Assembly (NCBI RefSeq): GCF_036417845.1
Contig: NC_089978.1
Span: 138,378,288 to 138,442,287, forward strand
Reading direction: 5' to 3'
DNA length: 64,000 bases
DNA from: Apteryx mantelli
Taxonomy: Eukaryota; Chordata; Aves; Apterygiformes; Apterygidae
Position 1 is the stretch's first letter. Each line of letters starts with the position of its first letter. Below the pieces are notes generated by a model. That model was not told where the DNA came from and did not search any database. It saw nothing but the letters and a program-made list of their open reading frames with translations. The translations under genes were made by a program, and so were the position numbers. Below are positions 34,106-47,612 of this stretch, one piece after another.

Positions 34106-37100
34106 CATAATTAGCTTCAAAAGGAAAGAAGTGACTCTAACAAACAGATTTAGGACAACTGGGGGGGAATAGTTGCATGTTTTCTTGCTTACTCAAAATT
34201 TTGCAAGACTTTTTTACCACGTTGTCTATACAGTGGACAGGCACGATTTTATTTGTGTATTCAGTTTTAACAATTTTACTCGATTCCTATACCATTCTTC
34301 TTGGCTTTTTTACCTTGAGAACTCTGGACTGCAATTATAAGAGCAAAATTTTCATTTAGTATAAGTTGTTCTAAGCTCCACAGAGGTCTCTGGGACTTGG
34401 AGTCAACAAAACTACAATTTAAATCAGGAAAATTTCTGTCCCTATCCATATAATGCTTTGGTAAGAAACGGCTCTGGGATTATATCTCTATACCATATCT
34501 ATACTTATACATTAGAACAGAGTAAGAAGGGTTGCTCACTCTGGTATGTTATTCTCCACCAGTAACCAGGAGATTTAGTCCTTATGCTAAGAGTGAATGC
34601 ACAATGTGATCTGCATCAGAAATGTATTTGTAAACATAGAGAGCTGGAGTGAAATGTCAAAAGAATTAAATCTTCAAAGGAGATGCTGGCCATCATCAGC
34701 TATTAAGAAAGCATTACTTTTTTATATTGCAATATTTATTTATTTATTTGAGTGGGTTGCAAGTCCCACAGAATATTTATAAATATTTATAACAACGTAT
34801 TACAGAAACTGTTTCCATTTATAAAAGCACCAATAAACTTAACCTTTTCTCAAAATAATGGGTTTTGCATTGTCTGTTCAAGCTCCCATTCCAGAAGAAC
34901 AGAAGTGAACAGTTGGTACCAGCTGTCTCTGAAACAATTTTTGTGCTCTACTTTTCCTTGCCATATTTAGCCTGATAGACGGTGGGTTCCTGGCTGTCTC
35001 ATGCACCATGTCTGTGAAGGAACTGTGAAAGACGATGAAGAGTAAAGCCTTAGTAGGTCTAAACTGACTATGAAGGGATCACCACCTGTACTGGGAAACT
35101 ACTTCTGCAATCCAAAAGGAATTGAACATGACTGATCTAGTAGCTCCAACCCTGCTAGGGAATACTTGTGATCCTGGCTCCAGGATCTCATGATAAAAAG
35201 CCCTAGGTAAATTACTGTTACTGCTATCAGCTATACAAAATATTCTAACTCAGTCCCTAGAACCCACACTGGGACTGTTTTGCTGCAGACAGATCACAGA
35301 TTGAATAAAACACAGATATCATCCTCATACTACTTTTCTGCAATGGTCCCCAGCCCCACCAAGATCTAACAGAGAGCTCCAAATTGGCAGAGTGCCCATG
35401 GATCTAGCACATGCTCTCCTTGCAGTGCTTCCCCTCACCACAGACACTATGCAGAGCTCTCTACTGTCCACTCAATGTTAGTGATAGTCATCAGTAGCAT
35501 CATTTGTGTCTTCCATGGTACCAAAACCAAGGGAAGCATCATGTTACTACCAAGTGGCACAATATTGCTGCTTGTGGACAAGAGGACAGTGGGTTTCAGT
35601 GGGAGGGAGATCAGGTAGATGGTGGTCTCTCCTCTCTCTCTCTGCACCAGGATCTCTTTCTCCTCCCATTACTATACATTTAAGTCCATGGACTTCAAAG
35701 GAGGAAGAAACACAGAAGGAATAGGCAATAGGGATTGAAGCATACGAGAAACATCACAGATGCCGAAGTATCGTAGAAAAATCAGCTGGTATCATTTAGT
35801 CTCCCACATGTTTGAAGTCTCAGTCCTGCCTTGGGACTGTTCAAGCACATTCACAGTCAGCTGTGCACAGGGAAGTAAAAAGAGAGAATGCTGCAAAATG
35901 ACCATGGCCCCAGGAGCCATCTCAGCCAAGCTCTCTCTCTGTCCAAGAGCAGGACAAATACAAAGACATGTTCAGTTGTAGCCTCTCCTTGACCAGGGAG
36001 CTTGCTGTGGTGTAAACTGAAACCGCAACCAGACCTTAACCCAACGCAAGGAATGAATGGTGAGAGGAACTGTCCAAAGACTCTTGCTTTATGGATCCTA
36101 AGGAGTTATTAAAAATTATTTCTGACATTGTTTTCTCCATGCAGTAATCCAAACAAAATGCTGAACAGTACAGAGGAAGGTACCTTAGTACAGCAATGAA
36201 GATGATTGTGTGGCTGATAATGGCAAAGGACGACCAATAAAATCCAGACTGCCTGTTCTGGGTGCTCTTCTAACAGCAGACATCTAAAAAAAGCCCTTGA
36301 CTTTCATCTTTAGACCAGCTAAATTCTGGGAGATGTAACTGAAAAATGACTGTTTTTCAAGAAGTATCTATAAACTGTGACATTAAAGAACACCATCTGA
36401 ACAGCAGTTTGAAACAAGACTCTTAAAGAGCAGTCAAGGGTTTAACTGGGCCTCTTTTATTTATTTATTGAAAAATGAAAGCATCATCATCTAACTCTAA
36501 GTCCACACTGCTACAAGGGAGTAGCAGATTGTAGACAGCACATAACTATTCCATATATTTAACACACCAGGAACATTTTTTGGCAGAGACCAACACATCC
36601 ACCAACACAGTGAGTGGAGTGAAACAACTGCAAAGAGCACACTTTTTTTGAGAACAGGGGAACAGGTAGTAGATGTCACACACTTATGTTTCTTCCCTAT
36701 CTTTTGCTCCCCCAGGCTATTTCCAGATCGCAGCAGAGTTCAACCTTTGCGTGACAGAGAAAGACAACATGGCACAATTATCATCTAATTCCCTCTCCTA
36801 CAGTATTTCTCGCACTGTTCATTATTGCTTATTCACAGCCCCAGAAAGGACAACCGCTCCCATGTAGGTTCAGCTATGGATTTATCTTCTCCTATACTAC
36901 CATGAATTTAGTGGCGTAGCTATTTACTTACATAGGGATGAAAGGAAATTTAACCCAGAGAGGTTTAAATCTGATTAATGTTTCTTTTGACTCTACCGTC
37001 TGTCACACAGATGTATGCAGAGAACATGTCTCATGCCAGGTCATAGAAGCCAACATGTCACATGCTAGCCACATGCACAGATTATTATGTTGGCCTAAGT

Positions 37101-40100
37101 ATAAGGCAGCCTCAAACCCAACATGACTTCCAGCTTTCAAAGAATAAAAACACTGGCAAAACATAGGAAAAATGTAAGTCCCATTTACCACCTTATTTAC
37201 CACCCCATCTCCCTCAGGATCAAAGCCTAGCTCTCCGCAGGGTCCCCAAAGCTTTCTCCCTTTCTCTAGCCCCAAGGACAGCCTTTCAAAAAGCCCCATG
37301 CTTCCACACCCAGCTCTGCACAATGCCAAAGTCCATCTCCCAGCACTATTCACAGTCCCTAACTATCCTCCATCAGCCCCAAACCCAGACTCACCTGCCC
37401 AGACCCACAACAGCCCTCATCTTCCTGATCTCCCATGCCACCTTGCAGATGGTGTGTAGAGGAGACTGTGGCCCTCAGTTGTCTAAGGACAGGAACAGTA
37501 GGAGGAAGGAGGGAGCCCTGTTGTTTGCACTCCCTGCTGCTCCCTATGGGGCTCTCCTTCAGGAAAGCCCAAATCTCTTCCTACTGCCCTTGAGGGCGAT
37601 AAAGAGGCCCACTGGTATGCACAGACTGCATCCTGGCAGCACGTGCTGGGGAGCATTAAAGTGCTCTCCGCAGGAGCATGCAAGCATATATGACACATTT
37701 ACTTTTTCAGATCTTAAGGAAGAGAAAAAAACTTCCCTTATGTTTAGGTCATATAGGATGTTTATATTGTTTCTCAAGGACCAGCTCCTTCAGGTCATGT
37801 CCTCTGCATGTGGTTTGCATATGTTTTTATTCCCCACATACAAATCAGTTAAAATTGTTTTGTTACAAGCTTGAAATAAATGATGGTATTTTTACAGGTT
37901 TACAGCACTCTGCATGCTTTTGGGACACACTGGCAGGGACAACACCCCATTTACTGCTGCTGTACACCTCATGTTACTTATAAAGACAGATAAATGCTTT
38001 CACCTGTGTAGGAGAACAAGGCACCTGAGCTGGTATCAGCCACAGGGTGAGGATATCTGGAAGCCAGGTTTCCCATTGCTTCCTCACAGGGCTGATGTGA
38101 TGATAAAAGACAAGAAAAAGAAGAGGAAAAAGAAAGGGGAGTACCTGAGAAATGGCAAGTGACCTTCTGATTACATGTTATTACAAGGAGTTTGGTGGTG
38201 TGCTGCAGCATTTGTCAAGTTGCATTTGTCTTTGGAGCACAGAGAAGTCTGCAAAGAAGATAGGAAGGAAGTAAAAGAGTATGACAGGAAAGCAGAGCTG
38301 TGAGAAATGGCAGAGAAGGCTGAGGAAGGAAGTATGTAACATCAGGCAGGACTTGGAGGCTGTAGAGACTCAAGCAGGATGTGGTAGTTTAGGGACTGTA
38401 GTATAAGGAGCTGGTGGATAGGAATATCTGTCCCAATCCAGGTCAGCACAGCTGAGTACAATGCAGGAGTCATGACTCATACTGAGGTCTATGCTGTTTT
38501 GTGTTTTGACTCCTTTTAGGACAAATGACCAATATTGAAATAAAAAACCACTGGGTATAGTCTCTGATGTGTTTTGGTATTTTGAGTGGTTGCACACAGT
38601 TCAGGATGAATCTGGACCCATTTAAAGCAAAATCCAAATGCACAAAAATCCTTGTTATGAGCTCAACACATTGGGTTATGAAACAAATGCCTACAGTACA
38701 GCCTCAGCTTCCCATTGATGGATTTACCAGAATAAAGCAGGTGGAATCTTGCTTTTGATTTTGCATTAAAGAAATAACTGCTTTTGAAACAAAAAAATAA
38801 ACTGGCATGCATTTTTTGACCTGGATGAGTTTTTGAATTTACAGTAGCTCAATGCCTTGATACAATCTTCTCACTTGCCTGAGAAGGTCCTCACCAATGC
38901 TTTCTTCTTCCACAACGTGCAAGAACAAGAAGCAGAGGGGACCGAGCTGACCACTTAAATAACCACTAGCTATTCTTTTTGTTACTAGATTTCATCTAAT
39001 TGCAAGCTGTCTAATTTTACAAACTGCTCTTCAGTAATAATCCTGTAATGCTTTCCTCTGCACTAACTTTCAAAACAAGTACAGCTATAAGCTTGCAAGA
39101 CCTTCAGCCAGTATCATTTTGTCTTTCATTCTTGATAGCAGTACTAAACAGTAATGGTGAATAAAGCCCAGAGCAAAAGTCTGTGTGAAGGGTCTATCCA
39201 CCCCTGAGTTTTCCTGTGACATGGGCTGGGCTGCTGGTGGATTTGCCAGCAGGTTCAAAGACTATTAGAGCCTTAGGCATAATGAGGAAGTGCTAAGTAC
39301 TGTCTAGTGTGAGCCACAGCTGCTGAGCATAACAGACTCATGCAACCACCAGATCTGCTCTACTGCTTTCTGTGTTGGCTGTTGCTAGGTGTTTTTCATC
39401 ACCCACAATCCTGTCTTCCACTACCCTTGTCTTCATAGAGGCTCTTAGCTTGGTTTAACAGGGACTCATCCTCTTTTTGTATTTCGTATCTGATTCTGTC
39501 TCTTTTAGAAGACTCTCAGAGAGAGTCCTTGGTTAGGAGAGGAAGAAGAGGCTTACGTGGAGGATTTATGCTGAAGTTGCAAGACAAAAAACATTTCTGC
39601 ATCATTTGCACCCAAATGCTCACGATTCTTACACAGATGAGTTTTATTTTTATTAATGAAGTATATTTGGGGAAAAAAACATTAATAAACACTGGAGTGC
39701 TAGTCTTTGGGCCTGGACACTACCACGACATGCAACTACCAAGAGAAATAAGAGAACCCTGAAGGTTTTTACCTGGTAGTGGCAGTGTTCTAGTGGAGGA
39801 AGGCAGGAAATGAAGGTTCACACCTGGTCCAGACTCCTGCCCTTACAGTAACCAGTACTGGGCAACTGAAAGGAGGGTCCCAATAATAATGCAGTAGAAC
39901 CTGCTTCTTTCTGCACCTTGTGACATGTATTAGATTCTAAAGCATGATGATTCATGTCTCTTCCAGAACTCTTTTCACTTCCTTTTAATCCTTATTCTTG
40001 TAATTCACTATGTCTTCATTAACCAGCCACATGTCCCATTCTGCTTTGCATTGTTAAATGCTTGACCTAGATATCTTATGGAAATCTGAGTAGTTTGCTT

Positions 40101-41329
40101 AGTAACTTAATTGAGGACTATGTGCTTTTGCTGAAGTAATAGAAAGCTGCACACTGTATACAGCAGGGTGAATAAGACAACAAACCCATACTAGAACTCT
40201 GGGCAAATCTCGATCCCCAACTATTCTGCATCATATTTGAATACACTTTGGTGCATTAGCAAGGATACTGTTTGCTGAGGCAAAGGTACAATACTAGATA
40301 CAGCCTAAATGTTTTTAGAAGAAAAGAGAACTCATTTTAGGACACAAGTTGTTAGTATGTAAGATTGTTAGTTGAATTTGGGTCTCAATTTCTACAAACT
40401 TCTTGGCGTTTTACTCAGCTTGAAATCCTTCTGTACATCTCCCCTATTTCAGCCCTATTCTGAGCATTTAAATGAGACACAGAATTGTACCACTCCTCTG
40501 CCCAGGAGTGAACTTCATTCTTATCACTGAGCTTTCAGGATGAGCAACATCCTTGGGAAGGCACAGTTTAGAAACAGCAGCTTTCCTAAGCATAATTGCC
40601 TACCCAATCCCCCTGAAACTAACTAGGCATTAAACACCAACTACTCCTGGATCTATTGGGAAGATTAATTAAAAAAAAATTAAGAATGCTGTTGGTGTTT
40701 ATCTAAATAAGTCAATATTTTTTTTAGTAATTTAACTCAGGTCATTGGCTTCCCTTTTCACAGGAGCATTCCATCTCCCAGCTCTTCCTCAAAGGTGGCA
40801 AGAATTACACACAGGGTTGCAGGCGAGATCTCATCAGTGCTTGTACTATGGCATTAAGTCCTCCTCAGATTGACCAGAGACACCTTTCAGGACCAGACTC
40901 CTCTTTTTCCACTGCAACAAAACCAACTATCCCTAGTCATCCAGAAGTTAATACTACCCTAGGTTACTCTCCTCCTTTCAACATATTATCTTCCAGCTTG
41001 TAGTGGACATTCTCATTATTGATATCAAGGTGTATGAGCTGGCACTCCATAGTAGTTGGTCTCATTCCATTTCTCTAATCCCAGTCCTCAAACCCTCCAT
41101 TTCTTCCTCTGCATGATATTCTGACCCATTTAGGTATTGATAATGCCTCCTCACTTACATTTCTACATTTCACATTCAAAGGTTTTAACACAAAAATTGG
41201 CCAATGAGGAACTCAAATATCAACTCCACTCCAGCTCAGTACTTGACACTGCTACTTATCTGCCCATAAATTGCTTACTTATCTACTTCACCTTTTTTTC
41301 TAGTAATGCTCATCTGTTTTGATTGAGCT
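34106..41329. other. Intergenic DNA downstream of FGF23
   Basis: No coding exon supported. A weak foldback-repeat trace lies at about 34375-34440 and an (ATTT)n patch near 34735-34750. The 183-codon frame at 37323-37874 has no recognisable domain. The part from about 40750 may be a further extension of the ancient CR1 at 41330, but too decayed to claim. Confidence 0.45.
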
Positions 41330-42470
41330 GATAGTTTTCCTTGTGGCACTGTATCAAGTGTTCAGTTAAAATTCACCTAGATAATATTCTATCACTGTTT
41401 CCTTGTCTGGACATCAGTCATTTCAAAGAAATACCAGTTTAGTCTACTGTTATCTGCTTATAATAAAACCTCATTTAATTATATTCCAGGCCGTTTACCC
41501 CTCTAATTACATTCTCCAAAAATTCGTTCTAAAACACTGAACACTAATGTCAAACTAAGAGTTCTACAAAATTATTTCATCCTCTATTCTCAAAAAAAAA
41601 AAATTATTTCCTATTCTCCAGTCATGCAGTTTCACACCTAACTTGATAGATCTATTTTAAATGCTTGCTTACGGATGTGTAATTTTAGATGTGCTTTCCA
41701 AATTCTGGGATAAAGATTAGTCATTTCCCTGACAGCAGCGTATTAAATTCTTTGATCCTTGGCTTTAAATGTGGTATGTTCCCTATCTTCATCCCCATTA
41801 ACCATCCTTCCTCCCCCCCCCCCCCCCCCCCCACCAAACCTTTGGGCTCAATATTGCTGCAAATGAAGTAACTATTTCTGGAATATACTTCAAAATTTCT
41901 GATCTCTATTCCATCCACACTCTGCAGCAGTTCTGATATTTCTTTCCTTGTTCTCTATTTAGCTATACACATAGCTCAAGATCTTTTTGCTACTTGTTTT
42001 AATTTGTTTTGCAAATTCTCATTTTATATCTAAGATGCAACTTTATGATAAGACTTCCTTCCTATTCCTTTTAGGCTTTCTTTCCCACTGTTACTAGCTC
42101 TTTGAGATGATTATTCATCCAGGTGGGTCTAGAGATCTTCCCCGTAATTTTTGCCTGAGTGGGATATAAGAGCTAGATAATTTTTACATCTTTGATTTTA
42201 AAAAACATAGATCTCCCCCATTCCATATTGAAGTCCATTTAAGGCTCTTCAGTACAGCTGACTTCATTAACTAATTTTGTGATGCTTACCTTGCTTACCT
42301 TTCTGAAATAAAACCTTTTTACCCTGCCTTTTAAGTGATTTAAGTTTACAACAGCTGGCTCTTCCAAAATATATTCGCTATTTATCACAATCAAGTCTAG
42401 CATGTCATGTCATCTCTCTTCAGTTTAATTATGGTTTGATAAACCAGCTGGCCATTACAAGGAAAGGATA
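41330..42470 (-). mobile_element. Ancient CR1-like LINE relic
   Basis: The plus strand reads as a badly decayed reverse copy of a CR1 ORF2. Phrases such as TGTATCAAGTGTTCAGTTAA, CACCTAGATAATATTCTATC, AATGTCAAACTAAGAGTTCT, ATTCTCCAGTCATGCAGTTT, TTATTCATCCAGGTGGGTCT and ACAATCAAGTCTAGCATGTC fall in the order of CR1 consensus text I recall from turtles and crocodilians. No open frame survives. It is much older than the 15 kb copy, probably predating birds. Confidence 0.6.
41813..41832. repeat. Homopolymer of 20 C
   Basis: Twenty consecutive C (G on the minus strand) inside the ancient CR1 relic. G-quadruplex potential on the minus strand; the length may also be a sequencing or assembly uncertainty. 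Confidence 0.9.
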
Positions 42471-44219
42471 TCATGCTCAAGCCTGCCCCAAAACTGGTTC
42501 TGCCAGGAACTCAAGGCTGCATTCCTTTATTGATCAGTTACTGCCTACTTAAGATTTGTGTTTTTATCCTTGGGGCCTCTGGTATCATCCTGCACCTATA
42601 TTCTCAAGGTCTCTGTTATTATCCTCTGCTTGTGCTCTCAGGAGCCCCACTACAAGCTTCTAATGTGCAGACAGGACACTAAGCTCACACAGGGCTTCCC
42701 ACATACCAGGAAATCCTAGAGATGCCTGCAAGTGACACTAGATCTTCCTCAGTACAAGACCTACCTGGAAAGTGTTGGATTTACCATGCATGTACAGATC
42801 ATCCATACAGCAGGTTTGCCATATCCAGGGATGCCATGGAAATAGCTCACATACTGTACAGTTAGTTTGCACTTACGCAGCTGCCATTTGCCTGGGATTA
42901 CTATATAGCCAAAAACCTCAGGTTTATGGCCAAAGCCCTTGCAACAGGGATACATCTGGGGAAAATCTGACAAATTTCAATTCCATGCATGTGGGCTGTG
43001 GATCTGAGACAGTCTCATGAAATACCAAAAACTTGGATTCAGAATGCATCCAACTTAAATTCTGTACAAAACAGAACAAAAAGCAGTCCACTATTGCAAG
43101 GACAGAGCTATGTCCTGAAAACAAAACCAGCAGAGAACTGTGCAATGAAAGCAAATATCTTGAAACAGGGACTGACATTTTTAGACAAAGAAAATTGGTA
43201 TTACCAATGCACTCTGTCGAGCTGCATATCTGACAGCTGCTAGATACTTGCAGTCCTGCTAGAAGATGGTGTTGGTGAAGCCAGAACTGAGGGAGAAGGG
43301 TGCTACCATCTGCGGAACTTTCCAATACTCTTTGTCTCTCTTTACCAAACCAAGTCTGGCCTAGTAAAGTACTGCTTACATATGATCAAGGACCTTGACA
43401 AAGAAAGTCATAACTCCTCACCTTTTGAAGCATCACTTTTTTGGGAGCAGAGCTCCAAATGAACACTTCAGCAAAAGAAAACATCAGCTTAAAAAGAAGT
43501 GGACTGAGTTTTCTCTTGGTTTTTGTGATCTCCATCGTCACCTTGCCTTCTCCTATTGCCCAACTGAGAAAGCCTGCCAGGATAGTTTTTGTTTTAATCT
43601 TCACCAGTTTAAAACATAACTTTAAAGTAAACATCGGTTCTCTCAGATCTGTCTAGAAGCCATTATATGGGCAAGCTGAGATGTTTCTAACATTTATTTC
43701 AGCATTTTATTTATTTTTACAGAGGGATTCAAAAGTAGTGTACCTTATCACTTGAAATTCTTATCATCCTGGTAGTGTGTTTAATAACTCAATTTACTTT
43801 CACAACCTCTTGGCTGTATCTTGGCAGCTGCTGCTCCTGGAAATCCACCCTGTAAGTTAGGCCTTGTCTCCTGCCGCTAATTAGAAACTGGCATTTCACA
43901 AGGACAAAAACATTCATTTCCCACTAATGAGTAACCTCTCAAATCTATATCTTTTGCTACTATTCCTAACAGAACCATCTACAACTTCAGCTCTCCTTTC
44001 CCATTATCCCAATAAACTGTAAAGAATTACTGTACAAATGTACAAAAAGAGTCAGGTTATTAAAAGTGCAAAAAGAAAGGTTGAATCTCAACATCAGTTC
44101 AAAGTCTTAAAAAGACCAGTACCATATACGGACTTAAAGGGAGAAAAAGACTACAATTAACTTCAGAAGCTTCCAAAATCACTTGTTCTTAATGCATACA
44201 GAAGAAAAAGCGTAGCTAT
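42471..44219. other. Intergenic DNA
   Basis: No coding exon supported. Open frames up to 133 codons lack domain likeness. No repeat family recognised. Confidence 0.45.
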
Positions 44220-44520
44220 ATTAGGGCTATCTGTAGGCTCATCTAGGCCAGTATTCTGTCTCCAACAATGCCAGGAACACATATGGAGGGAAAGAATACA
44301 ACAGGGCAACTGCAGAACACTCTTGATTGCTTATACTCCTTCAGCCCCTGGCAATCTATTGTTTAGGAACTTAACATGTTCTCTCTCTCACCATACATAA
44401 GTCTCATGGATCTGTCCTCTACAAATATCTAGAATTACTTTTTCAAAACACTTATTTTAGATATCAAAAGTAATAAAATTCACAATGTAACAATGCAAGG
44501 TCTTTCCTTCTAGCCTTAGA
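44220..44520 (-). mobile_element. Ancient CR1-like LINE 3' region
   Basis: The text GGCTCATCTAGGCCAGTATT, CTGTCTCCAACAATGCCAGG, ACAGGGCAACTGCAGAACAC and CATGGATCTGTCCTCTACAA follows the order of a reptile-wide CR1 3' region I recall ('catctagcccagtatcctgtctccgacagtggcca'). Reverse orientation, heavily diverged. Confidence 0.65.
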
Positions 44521-47361
44521 CACTACCTGTAAATAGTTACTGAGCTGATATGTTTGTACCAATGAAGTATGTGTTCTAAAGTCCGTGTTCTAAAGTCCCA
44601 GTTAGGAGTTTCTGGCTTACAAAATTTTCCATTGAAAAATGTTGCTTTGTCAACACAGGTGCTATTTAGGAAACTGGAATGGTTTTGTCTCTTGATATTA
44701 TTCAAGGCAGACACTTAAGTACTTTCTTCCTGCCCTACTTGAGAGCTAACAGAAGATGAAAGAATTTGTTAACAATAACGTAAAGAAAACAACTGTAGGC
44801 ACACAGGTTCCTTAGGATGGGTCTAAATTCTAAACACCTATAAATACATTAAAGAAGGTAAAGTGTATTGGTAGAGTCAAAGGTCCTCAAGGGAAGAGGA
44901 TTACCCAAGAAAAAGCAAAGCATTTAACCAAGCATACTATTAAGTAGATGTTCCTGTAAGATATCTCATCAGCAAGAACAAAATGTAATTAAGCTGTTTG
45001 AGGGTAGGGAAGAAAAAGAGAAACCTTTTTAATCTAGGGGGAACCACAAAAGTCAGTGTGTTTGGAAACATACAACAAAAGTTAGTGACTTATGAAAGAC
45101 AGTGTATTAGGTCTCTCCACTCATTTTCTAGTTGAAGAAGGCTGCACATTTTTAACATGGCTGCTTCTGCACTGAGAGGTATTACTCAGTTCTGATCCAG
45201 TGTCAACTAATGGCTGACAAAATTCAAGACATGGCAATTATGGAAAAGTTCAAGTTACTTAAAGCACCAATAGGAAAGTCTCTTGCTATATAAGTAACCT
45301 TTTTGAAATAAAGATGCACTATCAGGCACAAGCATTTTAAGAACAAAACTCCCCTCCTACTTTCTTCCATAAACTCTGTCAGTAGTCAATTAAACTTTTC
45401 TACCTTCTTTGGTTGTGATCATCAATCTAGTATTCAGGAGCCCTCTAGGAAGATGCATTTCACAAGAAGCTTCAATAGTCTGTGTAAAGCTCAAATTCCC
45501 ATTTTTCCTTCTTGTGTACTCATCATAAGTTTCCTTCAAAATGTCAAGAACTATTTCTGCTATTTATGGATAACCTATGGACACTTTTAAACAGAAATCT
45601 TGAGTGATTTGTCCAGCTACCACTGTCGTATCTGTACTTTTGATTTGAAAGAGGCCCTTTTTATTTTCACAAATACAAAGTTACTGTTTGAGTGGGAATC
45701 ATACATAACATCAATAATAATGTCAATGAAGTCAACTATTTGACTTCAGAAATTTTTACTTCCTAATAACATTGAAATTGAATACTTTCCTTAACAACAC
45801 CTTTGTTTTGAATGAAGGCTGAAACAAAGACGACTAGAAACAAAGCCATTTTGAATAAAGCTTGGTTTTATGTTTTACAAAAAAAACCCTTGAATTTCCC
45901 AGCATGTTCTAATATGAAGGTGCCATGTTTGCTGAAAAAGCTACCGTCATAAAACTTCATCAAGCGATACTTACACATTTATGAACTGCCTCATGTTGGG
46001 AAAGAGGAGGTATGCAAAGCTTCTAAAGAGACACAAGTGGCCTTGCCTCTATACTTTTAGAGAAGTGGAAGGAATGCAGTTGATCAACAAGTAGCAAGTT
46101 TAGCTATCAGTGCAGCAATTCAATATACATTGATTTAAATTTGCCTACCCGACTTTAAAGTACTCCAGTCCTTCACATTACGTAACGCCTTATAAGTTCA
46201 AAGCCCAGTCCCTGCTGATACCAGTTATTCAGCATCCATTTTTAGAGAATGAGCAAGTTGCTTTCCTCTCTGCGACTATTTTTGAAGAACAGTAGCAGAT
46301 CATTTCACAGTCATTTGCTAGATAAACAAGCCCTGTAGTAAGTAAAAAAACATTAGGGTCCTTTCCAGGTTCTGGAGAGCACTACCTTAGAAGACTATCT
46401 TTGGTCATCACAGGACTGAACACTCCCACTTTATCCTCTCCAGTTTAGTAGTATCAGGATTGGTTAATCTACCATCTTAACAATACAAAGAACAGAAACA
46501 GACTCCCATTAAGTGTTCAAGTCAAGAGAAGTTCCCTATTGAATCACAGTTGCAGGAATGGAAGAAGCAAGGTACAGAATCTTAAACATTTCTCTTGTTA
46601 GTTTTCAACAGGGCTGCAATTAAGTACAGGTACCTGTTCAAGGAAACAATAGCAACCTCTTCTTCCTCCTCAAAATTCAAGTCACTGCTCCAAGGCAAGG
46701 AAGCTAAGTTGTCTGAAGTGCACAGGACAGTGCAGTTAGAAAAAATCCAATCAAATAGTTAATTAGTTAATTTGGTACAGTTGCAAGCAATTTAAGTATG
46801 TCCTTAATATTTTAACATTTGTGGTTCTTCCAAGTAGAGTCAGGAAAGCACTGATCCATACTTAGCCTTTTGTGAGTAAAAGGTACTCTTTCATTTTAAC
46901 CAAATGGCCTGTATTTTTTCAGAAAAAACAGAAACTGTATGAGCTGGGCAAGGCTTTGTAGAGTGATATTAACAGAGATTTTTTTTGCCTCAAAGGAAGT
47001 AGAGATGAAATGGAGCTCTATATAGGAGCCTTTAATAATTTTATTTACAGGCTTAAAATATGTAAATGAAGAAAGTGTATTTGGAGATTATAAATAACAC
47101 AAATCAGATAAGCATACACAGTAACACTACAAACACCCCAGCGGGGAAGGAAAACAGTACTAACAATAACTATAAGCAATCATCAAGCAATCAAACTTGC
47201 CTATATCCTCAGATTATACTCTCCCATAAATGTATGATTGTAATTAACAGGATTTTAGGTGGGTACAATTTACCATACTGATAAGATTACTTTTCAAAAT
47301 GGAGACTTGTTTCAGCTATGTGCGCATTAGGTTCCTCATCCCGCTTAAAAATAAATACTTT
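44521..47361. other. Intergenic DNA or distal TIGAR 3' UTR
   Basis: No coding exon or known repeat recognised. Human TIGAR has a very long 3' UTR, so part of this could be transcribed with TIGAR. A minus-strand AATAAA is present at 47040-47045. Confidence 0.4.
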
Positions 47362-47515
47362 GTTTGTACAGTGCTTTTTAGCAGAGGTCTCAACACTTAC
47401 AGAATTTCTTACAAAACACTCCCGTGAGGTAAGTTTATACGATCATCCCCATTTTACAGAAGGAAAAGTGATTTGCCCAGGGTCTCACAGCTTTAGTAGC
47501 AGAGTTAGGAATATA
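47362..47515 (-). repeat. MIR-like SINE relic
   Basis: The core CCCGTGAGGTAAGTTTATAC, ATCCCCATTTTACAGAAGGA and TTGCCCAGGGTCTCACAGCT is the reverse complement of the MIR/CORE-SINE consensus in the right order. The 'acagtgctttt' end is at 47370. An ancient amniote repeat. Confidence 0.8.
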
Positions 47516-47606
47516 TCCCCTCTCCCTGCACGAAACTTCTCTCACTAGACAATGTTCTTTTTCAAGTTATACTATTGCATTCAAAAAAGTTGTTTTAAAA
47601 CATGTG

Positions 47607-47612
47607 TTTATT
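47607..47612 (-). terminator. TIGAR: Candidate polyadenylation signal of TIGAR (proximal)
   Basis: TTTATT on the plus strand is AATAAA on the minus strand, about 410 bp past the TIGAR stop. A short 3' UTR form could end near 47590. Inferred from the hexamer only. Confidence 0.35.

Noticed and set aside
37323-37874. 183-codon open frame on the plus strand downstream of FGF23
   Set aside because: Low-complexity, Ser/Pro/Leu-rich translation with no recognisable motif; another frame of similar length overlaps it on the other strand.
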